From positions 248,001-312,000 of the forward strand of contig NZ_JBEPOH010000002.1 of assembly GCF_040546685.1 (NCBI RefSeq): DNA of 64,000 bases, read 5' to 3'. The translations under genes and the position numbers were made by a program. The stretch is from Variovorax sp. OAS795 (GTDB lineage: Bacteria; Pseudomonadota; Gammaproteobacteria; Burkholderiales; Burkholderiaceae_C). The notes under the pieces are model-generated. The model worked only from the letters and a program-made list of their open reading frames with translations. It searched no databases and was not told the origin of the DNA. Positions 43,455 to 53,266 of the stretch are shown piece after piece; within the stretch, counting starts at the first letter, position 1, and each line of letters opens with the position of its first letter.

Positions 43455-44885
43455 TCAAATGCGCGCAGGTCGCCAAGTTCCGTGGAAGCCGAACGGTACG
43501 CGATGCGGCAAACGGGCGACCGCGACGGGTTCCGCCGCCAGGTCCATTGCATCGAACACCAGCAGGTCGCTGCGCCGTTCCTGTTCACGCCAGGCCACGG
43601 CAAGCAGCCAGCCGTCGCCCTCGGCTGCCTCGGTCGCGCGCGGCACGAATACCGGTTCGGACACCACGTCCCCATGCGGCAGCGTGTGCATGCTGCGCTC
43701 GCCGGTATCGAAATCGAAACGGGCCAGGCTGTCGTAGAGCACGCTTTCCGAGTCATCCCTTGCGCGCGCCGTCGCGTGGCAGGTGTAGAAGCCATAGCGG
43801 TTGCGCCGGCCCGCGTAGCGCTCGTCGATGCGTGGAAACTCCGCCACCAGGTCATCGAGGTACTCACGCCGGAATCCGGTGTTCGTGCCGCTCAAGTCGA
43901 AAGTCCAGCGGCACAGGCGCGCGGCCATGGCGTCGGGGTCACCCGGATGGCCTTCGGCATCGGGCAGTCCGGGCGCCGTTTCGGACTGCATCACGTAGGC
44001 CACGACAGTGGCGCCGTCGTCCCAGGCATTCATCACATGGAACACGTGGCAGGCATCGGCATCGAACCAGCGCAACGGGTCCGTCGCGCCATTGCGCCGC
44101 ATCACGCCAACGCAGGTCCGCAGGCCGGTCTCCCAAGCCAGCAGTGGCTTGCCGCGCATCGCGCGTTCCACGCTGAGCGTCAGCGGCGTGACGGGAAAGA
44201 GCACATGCTCGCGCGTCACCATGAAGTCATGCACCATGCTGGCATACGGCGCCTTGAACGACTCGAGCCTCGTGACCTCGCAGTGTTTGTCCATCACGCC
44301 ATAGAGCATGGTCGGCGAGCAGGGGCCGTCGGGCGAGTACGCAAAGAAGTGCAGTTCGCCACTCACCGGGTCCACTTTCGGATGCGCGGTGGAGCGCGAG
44401 GTCACGCGGTCGCCGAAGCTCTGGTGTCCCTTGGAAGCCAGCGTGTAGGCATCCAGCTCAAAGGGTTGATGCGACTCTTCGAGCGCGAACAGCCGGTCGC
44501 CATGCCACAGCATGCTGGTGTTGGCCGTGCCACCGTTTCGGCCCTGCGCCAGCGGGTCGCTGGTGGCAGGGTTGCCGAAGGTGCCGAAGAGCGCGCGTCC
44601 GGCTTCATGTTCGAGCTGCCATTTCGGCGTGCGTGCCCAACGGTTGCTGTAGGACACGCTGCCCTTGTCGATGTGGAAGGCATGCACCATGCCGTCGCCG
44701 GAAAACCAGTGGTAGTCGTTGTCGCGCGGTGCGTATTGCGGGCTCGGGCCCACACGGTACAGGCTGCCCGACAGCCCGGGTGGCAGCGTGCCTTCGATGT
44801 GAAGCGCCGCGATGTCGTGCTCCTCGGTGAGCGGCGCGTAGTTGCCGGTGAAGAAGTGAGGGTTCGTCTGTGTTTCTGCGTTCAC
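43455..44885 (-). CDS. Carotenoid oxygenase family protein (RPE65/CCD-like)
   Basis: 476 residues. Starts with the usual EGTLPPGLSGSLYRVGPSP and DGMVHAFHIDKG. The four iron-ligand histidines of the seven-bladed propeller can be placed at H168 (STAHPKVD), H219 (MVHDFMVT), H283 (HVFHVMNAW) and H468 (FHGTW). These enzymes cleave carotenoid, stilbene or lignin-derived double bonds with O2. No carotenoid-synthesis gene is in the window, so a stilbene-like plant compound is also possible. Follows the MerR gene by 20 bases. Confidence 0.9.
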   Translation of the reverse strand: MNAETQTNPHFFTGNYAPLTEEHDIAALHIEGTLPPGLSGSLYRVGPSPQYAPRDNDYHWFSGDGMVHAFHIDKGSVSYSNRWARTPKWQLEHEAGRALFGTFGNPATSDPLAQGRNGGTANTSMLWHGDRLFALEESHQPFELDAYTLASKGHQSFGDRVTSRSTAHPKVDPVSGELHFFAYSPDGPCSPTMLYGVMDKHCEVTRLESFKAPYASMVHDFMVTREHVLFPVTPLTLSVERAMRGKPLLAWETGLRTCVGVMRRNGATDPLRWFDADACHVFHVMNAWDDGATVVAYVMQSETAPGLPDAEGHPGDPDAMAARLCRWTFDLSGTNTGFRREYLDDLVAEFPRIDERYAGRRNRYGFYTCHATARARDDSESVLYDSLARFDFDTGERSMHTLPHGDVVSEPVFVPRATEAAEGDGWLLAVAWREQERRSDLLVFDAMDLAAEPVAVARLPHRVPFGFHGTWRPARI

Positions 44886-44905
44886 GTGGAGCCTTCGAGA
44901 TTCAA

Positions 44906-45946
44906 TCAGGAGGTCGACGTGCCGTTCAGATGCGCGCTGGCTCGCCCAACGTAGGCTGCCAATGTCTCGTCGATGCCCGAGCCGGCCCGCAGGGCCGCGT
45001 CATGGTGGAACGCGCGTTGCAGCTTCGCGTCCAGCGCGGCGTCGCCGCCGGCCTTGGCGAGCGAGAGCTCCTGCCAGCGCCGCGCCAGGGCACGCATGGC
45101 TGCGCCATCGGTGGGAGCGCCCGCCAACATCTGTTGCCGAACCTCTGCAATGAGCGGCGGCCATGCATCGGTCTGGGCAACGTAGTGCTGGCGCAGCGTG
45201 GCCATGTCGCTGGCGCTGCAGTAATGCGCATAGAGCTGCAGGCGCGCGAAGGCCATCGCGTGCGAGATGTACCGGATGCCTGCGCGGTCCACACCGGTCA
45301 GCGCGTGGAGCGACGGCTCGTTCCAGTGCATGGTGTAGAGCTTCATCAGCAAACCTTCGTCGCCGCCGGCTTCTTCGAGCAACAGTTCAATCCAACGTTG
45401 CGCCAGGGTCTGTGCTTGCGGGCTCTCGGGCGATACGCCGTCCGCGACCAGGCGGTGCAGCCACGCCGACAGCTCGGCACGCTCGGGCGCCATGGCGTCA
45501 GCGAAACCGTCGCGCTGCGCCTTGAGCGTGCGCTGTTCGTCGACGCTGAAATACTTCGAGCCTGCGACCATGCTTTCGAGTGCCAGCAGCCAGTCGTCCA
45601 TGGCGGGCTCTTCGCTGGCTTGCAGCTGGTCCTGCACCGCGAGCAGATGGGTGCGCAGTGCCGACGCCTGCAGGATTTCGCGGTCGAGCTGCGCCACCTG
45701 CTGCGCCACGAGTTCCGAGATACCGCCGGCTGCGTTGTCGAGCAGGCCTTGTATGTCGGCAAGCGACAGGTCGAGTCGCCGCAACGCCTGGATGCGGAAG
45801 AGCCGCGCCACGTCTTTCCGCCCATACAGGCGGTAGCCGGCATTGGACCTTTCGGACGGCACCAGCAGGGCGATATCGTCATAGTGCCGCAACGCGCGCA
45901 CTGTCAGCCCCGTGCGCCGGGCCAGTTCACCAATCCTCAGAAACAT
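44906..45946 (-). CDS. MerR-family regulator with TipAS-like ligand domain
   Basis: 346 residues. N-terminal MerR HTH (RIGELARRTGLTVRALRHYDD..GYRLYGRKDVARLFRIQ, 1-70) and the dimerisation helix. The large C-terminal helical part (about 125-345) includes SKYFSVDEQ, as in TipAS drug-binding domains, apparently duplicated (two copies of a LAxRWxELxxxxAGGD motif). Probably activates its own operon with the carotenoid oxygenase on binding an aromatic or hydrophobic ligand; its upstream promoter has the MerR-type long spacer. Confidence 0.85.
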   Translation of the reverse strand: MFLRIGELARRTGLTVRALRHYDDIALLVPSERSNAGYRLYGRKDVARLFRIQALRRLDLSLADIQGLLDNAAGGISELVAQQVAQLDREILQASALRTHLLAVQDQLQASEEPAMDDWLLALESMVAGSKYFSVDEQRTLKAQRDGFADAMAPERAELSAWLHRLVADGVSPESPQAQTLAQRWIELLLEEAGGDEGLLMKLYTMHWNEPSLHALTGVDRAGIRYISHAMAFARLQLYAHYCSASDMATLRQHYVAQTDAWPPLIAEVRQQMLAGAPTDGAAMRALARRWQELSLAKAGGDAALDAKLQRAFHHDAALRAGSGIDETLAAYVGRASAHLNGTSTS

Positions 45947-45972
45947 GCCTTCCCTCTCAAGTTGGAAGGCAT
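45945..45972. promoter_or_regulatory. Inverted repeat over the MerR ribosome-binding site and start
   Basis: ATGCCTTCC and GGAAGGCAT, perfect 9-base arms separated by 10 bases. In the transcript the hairpin would bury the GGAAGG ribosome site and most of the AUG start codon. As DNA it could be an extra operator. Which of the two applies cannot be told from sequence. Confidence 0.5.
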
Positions 45973-46001
45973 CCTAGACCGTGCCGTTGCGAGAGGGTCA
46001 A
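45971..46001 (-). promoter_or_regulatory. MerR-type promoter with 19-bp spacer
   Basis: Minus strand: -35 TTGACC (46001-45996), 19-base spacer, -10 TAGGAT (45976-45971). The spacer plus its edges carries an outer GACC/GGTC dyad. MerR regulators activate promoters with over-long 19-20 base spacers by twisting the DNA. The position, 24 bases before the MerR start, fits autoactivation. Confidence 0.6.
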
Positions 46002-46021
46002 GCGGTTTTCGTCGGAGCCTC

Positions 46022-46996
46022 CTAATTTGCGGTGATCTTCCGATCGCGCACGATGGCACTCCACTTGGCATCCTCCTTCTTCATGAAGTCGGTGAGCTCG
46101 GCCCGCGTCGTCGGCTGCGGGGTCAGGCCGTGCTTGTTGAGCGCCTCCTTCACGCCGGGGTCGGCCAGCACCTTGACGACGGCCTGGTTCCAGCGCTCCA
46201 GGATGGCCACGGGCGTCTTGCCGGGGGCCACGAAGGCGTACCAGTTCAGCGCCTCGAAGTTCGGGTAGCCCGACTCGGCGACCGTCGGGATGTTGGGCAT
46301 GTAGGCCGGCCGGGTCAGCCCCGTGGTGGCCAGCGGGATCAGGTTTCCGGCTTCGACGTGGGGCAGTGCCGTTGGCGGCGCCGAGAAGTACGAGGCGATG
46401 CGCTGGCCCAGCAGGTCCTGCAGGGCGGGAGCGCCGCCCTTGTAGGGTACGTGCACCATGTCGATGCCGGCGCGTTGGTTGAACAGTTCCCCGGCCAGGT
46501 GGGAGGCCGAACCGGCACCGGTCGATGCGAAGTCGACGCTGCCGGGCTTCTTCTTCGAGAGCGCCACGAAGTCTGAAAGGGTCTTGACGCCCAGGCCCTT
46601 GTGCACCACCAGCACGTTGGGGAAGTTCACCCCGCCCGACACCGCCGCCAGGTCCTTGAACGGGTCGTAGCCGACCTTCATCACATGAGGCGCGATGGTC
46701 AGCGGGCCGATGGAGCCGAACAACAGCATCGAGCCGTCGGTTGGGCCATGCGCGACGTACTGGTGCGCAATGTTGCCGCCCGCACCGGCCTTGTTGTCGA
46801 TGATCACGGTCTGGCCGACGTCGTCCCCGAGCTTCTTGGCGATCAGGCGCGCCGCCGCGTCCGCTGCGCCGCCCGGCGCAAAGCCGACCACCAGCGTGAC
46901 GGGTTTCCTGGGCGGGAAGTCCTGGGCATGGGCATGCCCTGTGAGGCAGAGCACGGCGGCCGCGGCCACGGCGTGCAGAAGTTGAGGTTCGTTCAT
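46022..46996 (-). CDS. Bug/TctC-family periplasmic solute-binding protein of the tcu cluster
   Basis: 324 residues from ATG at 46996 with AAGGAG. Signal peptide (cleavage near GHAHAQ), then VVGFAPGGAADAAARL, VIIDNKAGAGGN and HVPYKGGAPALQDLL. It follows tcuB by 32 bases in a tricarballylate-type cluster, so its ligand may be tricarballylate, citrate or cis-aconitate. It replaces the TcuC permease role only in part, since no membrane transporter is seen. Confidence 0.9.
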   Translation of the reverse strand: MNEPQLLHAVAAAAVLCLTGHAHAQDFPPRKPVTLVVGFAPGGAADAAARLIAKKLGDDVGQTVIIDNKAGAGGNIAHQYVAHGPTDGSMLLFGSIGPLTIAPHVMKVGYDPFKDLAAVSGGVNFPNVLVVHKGLGVKTLSDFVALSKKKPGSVDFASTGAGSASHLAGELFNQRAGIDMVHVPYKGGAPALQDLLGQRIASYFSAPPTALPHVEAGNLIPLATTGLTRPAYMPNIPTVAESGYPNFEALNWYAFVAPGKTPVAILERWNQAVVKVLADPGVKEALNKHGLTPQPTTRAELTDFMKKEDAKWSAIVRDRKITAN

Positions 46997-47028
46997 CGAG
47001 GTCTCCTTGGGGTTGTGGGGTTGCCGGG

Positions 47029-48213
47029 TCAGTCCGCACCCAGGCCAACGGGGTTGGGCAGGCGCTTCTCGACGGCGTGGCGCAGCAGCGCGGCGCTGCG
47101 GAAGATGCCGTGCCCGAACTTGCCGTAGGGCATCGTGGCGAACAGGGCCATGACAGCCCCCAGGTGCAGGCACAGCAGCAAGGCCAGGGCGGGGGTACCG
47201 CGGCCGAGCCACAGGGCCAGTCCGCTGGCACTGGTGAGGAAGAGCAGTGCAATGAAGCCCAGGTCCATCGGCTTCTGTGCCACGTCGCCATGCAATGGGT
47301 GGCGCCTGCGGTTCAGCCGCCACAGGCCGGCCGTGCCAATCATCAGGCTGGCCCCGCCGACCACGCCGAGCAGTTTCGGCAGGCTGGGCAAAGCGTAGGG
47401 AGCGGCCCAGCCGAAGGCGTAGTGATACAGCGTGGCCACGCTGGTGGCGGCAAAGCACAGCATGAAGCCGTAGAAGGTCAGATGGTGGAAGCGCCGGCGT
47501 GCCAGCGTGTAGGCATCGTCGTCGTCGTGGCAGCCCTCGCCATGGCCACCATCGAGGTACTTGAGGCGCAGCACCGCGTCTGCGGCTTCAGCCGCGGCGG
47601 GCCGGTTCAGCGGGGCGCCACCAGTGGCGGGCGTAACGTCGCGCCAGAAACGCCGCACGCCCATGCCAAGGGCCAGCATGGCGAACAGGAACACGGGTGC
47701 GAACATGCCGACCAGCAGGTTGTGCGGGAACACGCTGTAGAAGTTGTCCCCGGGCGCCGCGCCCCACAGGCTGCCCTTCAGCGTTGCAGCGAGCACCAGG
47801 AACAGTGCGAGCGCTGCGGCCAGCGCCAACGACAGCGTCAGCCCGTTGCGCTGGTACAGCACGCCGAGCGCGGGCGGCCAAGCGTAGTCCACATAGGTTT
47901 TTCCCCGCACCTCGGCCATGGCCCGCGGCACGTTGACGGCGAATTCGTGCGGCGGTGCGTACTGGCAGGCGTGCAGGCAGGCGCCGCAGTTGTGGCAGAG
48001 GTTGGCCAGGAAGTGAATGTCGGCCTTGCCGAATTCGAGCCGGCGCGTCATGGCCGGGAACACGGCGCAGAAGCCCTCGCAGTAGCGGCAGGCATTGCAG
48101 ATCTGCATCTGTCGGCCGACCTCGGTCTCGGCGGCCGACAGGATGGGGATGACGCGGCGCGCCCCCTCGGCGAGGGACACCGCTTCGCGTGCCAGGGCTT
48201 CAAGCGATTGCAT
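47029..48213 (-). CDS. tcuB: TcuB-like iron-sulfur/cytochrome b membrane protein
   Basis: 394 residues. The N-terminal ferredoxin-like part has two cysteine clusters, [11 protein letters not shown] (about 39-49) and [12 protein letters not shown] (about 73-84). Six or so membrane helices with candidate heme histidines ([20 protein letters not shown]) follow. TcuB re-oxidises the FADH2 of tricarballylate dehydrogenase and passes electrons to the respiratory chain. It overlaps tcuA by 14 bases. Confidence 0.9.
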   Translation of the reverse strand: MQSLEALAREAVSLAEGARRVIPILSAAETEVGRQMQICNACRYCEGFCAVFPAMTRRLEFGKADIHFLANLCHNCGACLHACQYAPPHEFAVNVPRAMAEVRGKTYVDYAWPPALGVLYQRNGLTLSLALAAALALFLVLAATLKGSLWGAAPGDNFYSVFPHNLLVGMFAPVFLFAMLALGMGVRRFWRDVTPATGGAPLNRPAAAEAADAVLRLKYLDGGHGEGCHDDDDAYTLARRRFHHLTFYGFMLCFAATSVATLYHYAFGWAAPYALPSLPKLLGVVGGASLMIGTAGLWRLNRRRHPLHGDVAQKPMDLGFIALLFLTSASGLALWLGRGTPALALLLCLHLGAVMALFATMPYGKFGHGIFRSAALLRHAVEKRLPNPVGLGAD

Positions 48214-49623
48214 GCTGGGACTCTTTCTGTTGCCTGGCCGCGGCGGCGGCCCGTGTGCCGGCGATGCGGCCGAAGGCCGTGCCGATGCTCATGCCGACGC
48301 CGGCGGTGTAGCCCTTGCCGAGCACGTTGCCGGCCATCATTTCGCCGGCGACGAAGAGGTTCGGGCTGGGCCGGTCGCCGAAGCGGACGGCGGCCGTGTC
48401 GTCCACCTTCAGCCCCAGGTAGGTGAAGGTGATGCCCGGGCGCAGCGGGTAGGCATGGAAGGGCGCGGTGTCGATGGGCCGCGCCCAATGGGTCTTGGCG
48501 GGTGCGGCCCCTCGGTGTGGCAGTCGTCCAGTGCGGTGTGGTCGAAGCGGCCCACGCGGCAGGACGCGTTGTAGTCGGCAATGGTGCGCAGGAAGGTCGC
48601 CTCGTCCAGGCCGAGCTGGCGTGCCAGCTCCGGCAGCGTGTCGGCGACGGTGCCCGGGAAGACCGGCGGCATGAACCGGCCGATCGCCTTCTGGTCGATG
48701 ACGGAATAGGCCAGCTGCTCCGGCTGCTGCGCCACCAAGCGGCCCCAGATGGCGTAGCGCTTGGGCCAGAAGTCCTCGCCCTCATCGTAGAAGCGGCGCG
48801 CCTCCCGGTTGACCACCACGCCCAGCGACACGCAGTCGATGCGGGTGCAGATGCCGCCGTCGTAGAGCGGGGCACGTGCGTCGATGGCCACCATGTGGCC
48901 CTGCGATGGATCGCCGATGGCGTCTGCACCGGCTTCGATCATCTGCTTGAGCAGCACACCCTGGTTGAATCGCGTGCCGCGGATCAGGAAGTTGTCGGCC
49001 GGCCATTCGCCGCGTTCGTTCTGGCCCCAGGCCTCGCGCAGCCAGGCGCGATTCGATTCGAAGCCGCCGGCGGCGAGCACGCAGCTTCGAGCGGCGATGC
49101 GTTCGCGGGCCTCGGTGTGTACCGCGACGAAGCGATCCCCGTCGAGCTCGACCGAAACCACGGGCGTCTCGTAGCGGATCTGCACGCCCAGGCGCTCGGC
49201 GCTGCGGTAGTACGCATTCACCAGTGCCTTGCCGCCGCCCATGAAGAAGGCATTGGTGCGCGCCACGTGCAGCGCGCCCGAGAGCGGTGGCTGAAAGTGC
49301 ACGCCGTGGCGGCGCATCCAGTCGCGGCAGTTCGACGAGGCGCGGATCACGACACGCGCCAGGTGTTCGTCGGTCAGGCCACCGGTCACCTTGAGCAGGT
49401 CCTGCCAGTACTCCTCTTCCGGATAGGCCTCGACCAGGACGTCCTGCGGCGCGTCGTGCATGCAGCGCAGGTTGCGCGTGTGCTGGGAATTGCCGCCGCG
49501 CCAGGCCTTCGGCGCCGCCTCGAGCAGCAGAACGCTGGCACCGGCCTCTCGCGCCATCAGTGCGGCGCAGAGCGCGGCATTGCCGCCTCCTATGACCAGG
49601 ACGTCGACCTGCGCATCGCTCAT
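48200..49623 (-). pseudogene. tcuA: FAD-dependent tricarballylate dehydrogenase TcuA, frameshifted
   Basis: Reading starts at ATG 49623 with the FAD-binding VLVIGGGNAALCAALMAREAG and continues as normal TcuA (HTRNLRCMH, DPSQGHMVAIDARAP) to about residue 372 (LDDCHTEG). There a base is missing next to the CCCC run at 48508-48511, and the original frame ends early at 48409. The normal C-terminus (KVDDTAAVRFGDRPSP, AGEMMAGNVLGKGYTAGVG) is intact in the shifted frame to 48200. The lost part includes the FAD-contacting region, so a real mutation would inactivate the enzyme. A homopolymer assembly error is equally possible. Confidence 0.88.
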
Positions 49624-49700
49624 TCTCTTGTCTCCTTGTGGTTCAGGAGACTTTAGGCATTCCGCTCATCCGGCGAAACGCGATGCCCGGCAACGGGTGT

Positions 49701-50626
49701 TCAGTTTTCGTGAAGACTTGCGCCGACCCACCGGCCCTCGCGCACAAGCATGCGTGCGGTGTCGGCCATCACCACCCGGGTGGCCAGTGCCGCCGGAGAC
49801 AGTTCGTCGTCCGACAGGCTGACGAGCAGGCTGCGCGACCGACATGGGCATCGGTGATCTGGCTGCTGTGCACACCGTCGGGGCCCTGGCGCGCAATGGC
49901 CGCCCCGGGCTGGATCGTGGCGCCCAGGCCGGCGCGCACTGCGTCCATCAGCAGGGCGAGGCCATCGATTTCCGCCACGATCTGCGGCGCGATGCGGGCA
50001 CGGGCGAAAGCGGCGGTCAGCGTCGCGCGCAGGCCGTGTCCGGCGCTTGGCATGATCAGCGGCACCTCGGCGAGCTGGGCCAGCCGGACCTTGGCACCTG
50101 CCGGCCGTTGCGCCAGCGAGGCGGCGGCCAGCACGAACAGCTTCTCGTCCAGCAGGGGCTCGATGCTCCAGCGGCGCGGGGTGGTGGTCTCGAACAGCAC
50201 GGCCAGGTCCAGCTGGCGGGCCTGCAGCATGCTGGCCAGGTTGCCCGACAGCGACTCCACGAGATGCAGGCGCACGTCCGGGTAGCGCGCGCGCATGGCA
50301 TGCATCAGCGGCAGGCCGAGCACCGAGGCCGTGGTTGGCGAGAGGCCCACGCTCACATGGCCAGACAGGCGCGCTTGCTGCGCGGCGCGCACGGCCTCGT
50401 CAGCATGCCGCAGCGTCAGCTGGGCCTGCTGCAGGAAGGCGACGCCTGCGTCGGTGGGGCTGACGCCGGTGCTGCTGCGCTGGAGCAGCCGGGTGCTGAG
50501 CTCGCTCTCCAGCCGGCTGATCTGCTGGCTCAGCGCGGATGTCACGACGCCGAGCTCGATGGCGGCGCGGCCCATGCTGCGAAGTTCGCAGACTTTCACG
50601 AAGTACCGGAGTTGGCGGAGTTCCAT
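49701..50626 (-). pseudogene. tcuR: LysR-family regulator (TcuR-like), frameshifted near the C-terminus
   Basis: ATG at 50626 (MELRQLRYFVKVCELRSMGR). HTH and most of the effector domain are normal to about residue 264 (HSSQITDAHVGR). Near 49835, in a GCGCG context, one base is missing. The uncorrected frame ends at 49769 with unrelated residues. In the corrected frame a normal LysR end (SLLVSLSDDELSPAALATR to the stop at 49701) appears. It lies directly upstream of tcuA on the same strand; TcuR-type regulators control tcuABC. Confidence 0.82.
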
Positions 50627-50724
50627 TGATTGCGTGTAGCAGCGTGTCGCTATTCCTGGTGATGGCGGTGCGAAGTGCCGTTGCCATCGGCTCATTCTCC
50701 GTCGGCGGCCCACAATCGACACCC

Positions 50725-51201
50725 ATGATCTCCGTCCATCTCCAGGGCCAGCGCTTCCAGGTTCGCGCCGCGGCCATCGTGCTCCATGAGGGCCACCTGC
50801 TCGTGCACCGTGCCCCGGGCGATCCGTACTGGGCGCTGCCGGGCGGCCGGGTCGAGGTGGGCGAAGCGGCATCGGCCACGGTCGTGCGCGAGATGAAGGA
50901 AGAGCTCGGCGAGGACGTGGCCTGCGGTGCGCTGCTTCATATCGCCGAGAACTTCTTCGACCTGTCGGGGCAGCGCAACCACGAGATCGGGTTCTACTTT
51001 CTCGTCTCGCTGCCGGAGGGCTCGCAGCTCCTCGACAAGGCGCGCATCTACCGCGGAATCGAAAGCCACCTGGAACTGGAGTTTCGCTGGTTCCCGGTCA
51101 ACCAACTGGCGTCGATCAACCTGCGTCCCACGTTCCTGCATGCCTCGCTGGCGGCCGATCCGCTGGCGTTCTCGCATGCGGTGCAGCGGGAGTACCCCTG
51201 A
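50725..51201 (+). CDS. NUDIX hydrolase
   Basis: 158 residues from ATG at 50725. The Nudix box GGRVEVGEAASATVVREMKE-ELGEDV is complete with the REMKEE metal-binding core. The family cleaves nucleoside diphosphates linked to other moieties, often housecleaning of damaged nucleotides. Divergent from the LysR gene; substrate not predictable. Confidence 0.9.
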   Translation: MISVHLQGQRFQVRAAAIVLHEGHLLVHRAPGDPYWALPGGRVEVGEAASATVVREMKEELGEDVACGALLHIAENFFDLSGQRNHEIGFYFLVSLPEGSQLLDKARIYRGIESHLELEFRWFPVNQLASINLRPTFLHASLAADPLAFSHAVQREYP

Positions 51202-51234
51202 TGTCCACCGGGGCTGTGTTGCCGTTGCGCCTTG

Positions 51235-52212
51235 CTACTCCGGCTGGATCCCCGCCTCCTTGACCACCTTGCCCCACTTGGCGAGGTCGGACTTGATCAG
51301 TGCCGCGTAGGCCTCCGGCGTGCCGCCCTGGATCTCGATGCCGGCGGCCTCGAGCTTCGTGCGTACGTCGGGCAGCTTGAGCGCCGCGTTGATCTCGGCA
51401 TTGAGCCTGGCGACGATGGCCTTGGGCGTGCCGGCCGGCGCCAGGAAGCCGCCGTTGGTGTTGGCGTCGTAGCCCTTGAAGCCCTGTTCGTCCGCGGTCG
51501 GCACGTCGGGCAGCGACTGGGTCCGCTTGCGCGTCGACACGGCCACGGCCCGCGCGTTGCCGGCCTTCACCTGCGGCAGGATGGCCGTGAGGGTGTCGAT
51601 GAAGAGGGCGGTACGCCCGGCCAGCAGATCGGGGTGCGCGGCCGACGAGCCCTTGTAGGGCACCAGCAGCATCGGCGCGCCGCTGGCCATGCGGAACATC
51701 TCGGCCGCCATTTCCTGCGCGCTGCCGCGGCCGGAGGTGGCGACCTTGGCCTCGTCCGGATGGGCCTTCATCCAGGCCACGAACTCGGGCAGCGTCTTCG
51801 CGGGCAGCTGCGGGTAGATCGCGAACACCAGCGGCACCTCGTGCGTGTAGACGATCGGCTCGAAGCTGGCCAGCGGATCCCAGCCCAGGTTCTTGAACAG
51901 GAACTTGTTGGTGTTGTGGCTGCCGCCCACGATGCCGATGGTGTAGCCGTCCGGCGCCGACTTGGCGAGCACGTCCGTGCCGAGGTTGTTGGAGGCGCCG
52001 GGCCGGTTGTCGACGATCACCGGCTGGCCCATCGACTGCGAGAGCTTGTCGCCGACGACCCGCGCGATGGTGTCGATCGCGCCGCCCGGCGGCGCGGGCA
52101 CGATGATCTTGACGGCGCGGGCCGGATAGGCCGCCTGGGCCGACGCCGCCACCGGCACCGCGGCCAAAGGCGCCGCGACCGCGAGGATCTTGAACAGGGT
52201 TGCGAACTGCAT
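51235..52212 (-). CDS. Bug/TctC-family periplasmic solute-binding protein
   Basis: 325 residues from ATG at 52212, with AAGGAG. Signal peptide (cleavage near AASAQAAYPARAV). Core motifs IIVPAPPGGAIDTIARVV, VIVDNRPGASNNLG and LVPYKGSSAAHPDLL. It lies 56 bases downstream of another Bug gene and is only distantly similar to it, so this is not a recent duplication. Operon with a 2-hydroxyacid dehydrogenase suggests a hydroxy- or keto-acid ligand. Confidence 0.92.
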   Translation of the reverse strand: MQFATLFKILAVAAPLAAVPVAASAQAAYPARAVKIIVPAPPGGAIDTIARVVGDKLSQSMGQPVIVDNRPGASNNLGTDVLAKSAPDGYTIGIVGGSHNTNKFLFKNLGWDPLASFEPIVYTHEVPLVFAIYPQLPAKTLPEFVAWMKAHPDEAKVATSGRGSAQEMAAEMFRMASGAPMLLVPYKGSSAAHPDLLAGRTALFIDTLTAILPQVKAGNARAVAVSTRKRTQSLPDVPTADEQGFKGYDANTNGGFLAPAGTPKAIVARLNAEINAALKLPDVRTKLEAAGIEIQGGTPEAYAALIKSDLAKWGKVVKEAGIQPE

Positions 52213-52268
52213 GGATGTCTCCTTTTCAGGGTTGGGTTTCTTATTGGCGAAAGGACGCCGCGCCGTGC

Positions 52269-53240
52269 TCACTCGATGGTGATCTTGCGGCTGCGGATGA
52301 CCTGCGCGTAGCGGCTTCTGTCGTCGGCGATCAACTTGCCGAACTCCTGCGGCGAGGTGGTGCGCGGCACGCCGCCCAGGCCGGTGAAACGCGCCTTGAC
52401 CGATTCGTCGGCCAGCACCGCGCGCAGGTCGGCGGCGATCCTCTCCACCACATCCGGCGGCGTGCCCGAAGGTGCCAGGAGGCCGATCCAGGAGATCGCG
52501 TTGAAGCCCGGCGCCGCGCTTTCGGCGAGTGTCGGCACTTCGGCAAACGCCGGCACGCGCTTGTCGCCGGTCACGGCCAGCGCGCGCAGCTTGCCGGCCT
52601 TGATGTGGCCGGAGGCCTCCAGCACAGTCATGAACGACAGCTGCACATGGCCCGCGAGCAGGTCGGCAATGGCCGGGCCGCCGCCGCGGTAGGGCACATG
52701 CAGGATGAAGGTGCCCGTCTGGTCCTTGAACATCTCGGCGGCCAGGTGCGGCGCGCCGCCCGCACCCGAACTGCTGTAGCTCATCTGGCCGGGCTTGGTC
52801 TTGGCCAGCGCCACGAACTCGGCCGCCGTCTTCGCGGGGACCGACGGATGGACCATCATGGCCAGCGGCAGCTCGGCCACCAGGGACACCGGGGCGAAGG
52901 CCTTGTCCGCGTCGTAGGGGAGCTTGGGATACAGCAGCGGATTGATCGCCTGCGTGCCGATGTTGCCCAGCAGCAGCGTGTAGCCGTCCGCCTTGGACTT
53001 GGCGACGAAGTCGGCGCCGATCTGCCCGGCGGCGCCGCCCTTGTTTTCCACGATCACGGGCTGGTTCCAGCGCCGGCTCAACTGCTCGGCGATGACGCGA
53101 GCGCCGGTGTCGGTGCCGCCGCCCGGCGGGAACGGCACCACCAGCGTCACGGGACGGGCGGGAAAGTTCTGCGCGAAGCCCGGTGCATGGAGGGCGCAGA
53201 GAGCCAGGGCGAGGGGAATCGCGAGGCGTCGAGTGAACAT
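52269..53240 (-). CDS. Bug/TctC-family periplasmic solute-binding protein
   Basis: 323 residues from ATG at 53240 with GGAGA upstream. Signal peptide (cleavage near APGFAQNFPARPV). Core motifs VVPFPPGGGTDTGARV, VIVENKGGAAGQIG and HVPYRGGGPAIADLL. Immediately downstream (26 bases) of the 2-hydroxyacid dehydrogenase gene and upstream of another Bug gene, making a three-gene operon. Confidence 0.92.
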   Translation of the reverse strand: MFTRRLAIPLALALCALHAPGFAQNFPARPVTLVVPFPPGGGTDTGARVIAEQLSRRWNQPVIVENKGGAAGQIGADFVAKSKADGYTLLLGNIGTQAINPLLYPKLPYDADKAFAPVSLVAELPLAMMVHPSVPAKTAAEFVALAKTKPGQMSYSSSGAGGAPHLAAEMFKDQTGTFILHVPYRGGGPAIADLLAGHVQLSFMTVLEASGHIKAGKLRALAVTGDKRVPAFAEVPTLAESAAPGFNAISWIGLLAPSGTPPDVVERIAADLRAVLADESVKARFTGLGGVPRTTSPQEFGKLIADDRSRYAQVIRSRKITIE

Positions 53241-53266
53241 GGGTGTCTCCTTCATTGGTCTTGGGG

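Noticed and set aside
51235..53240. Possible tandem duplication of the two adjacent Bug genes
   Set aside because: The two proteins share only family motifs; divergence is too great for a recent duplication.
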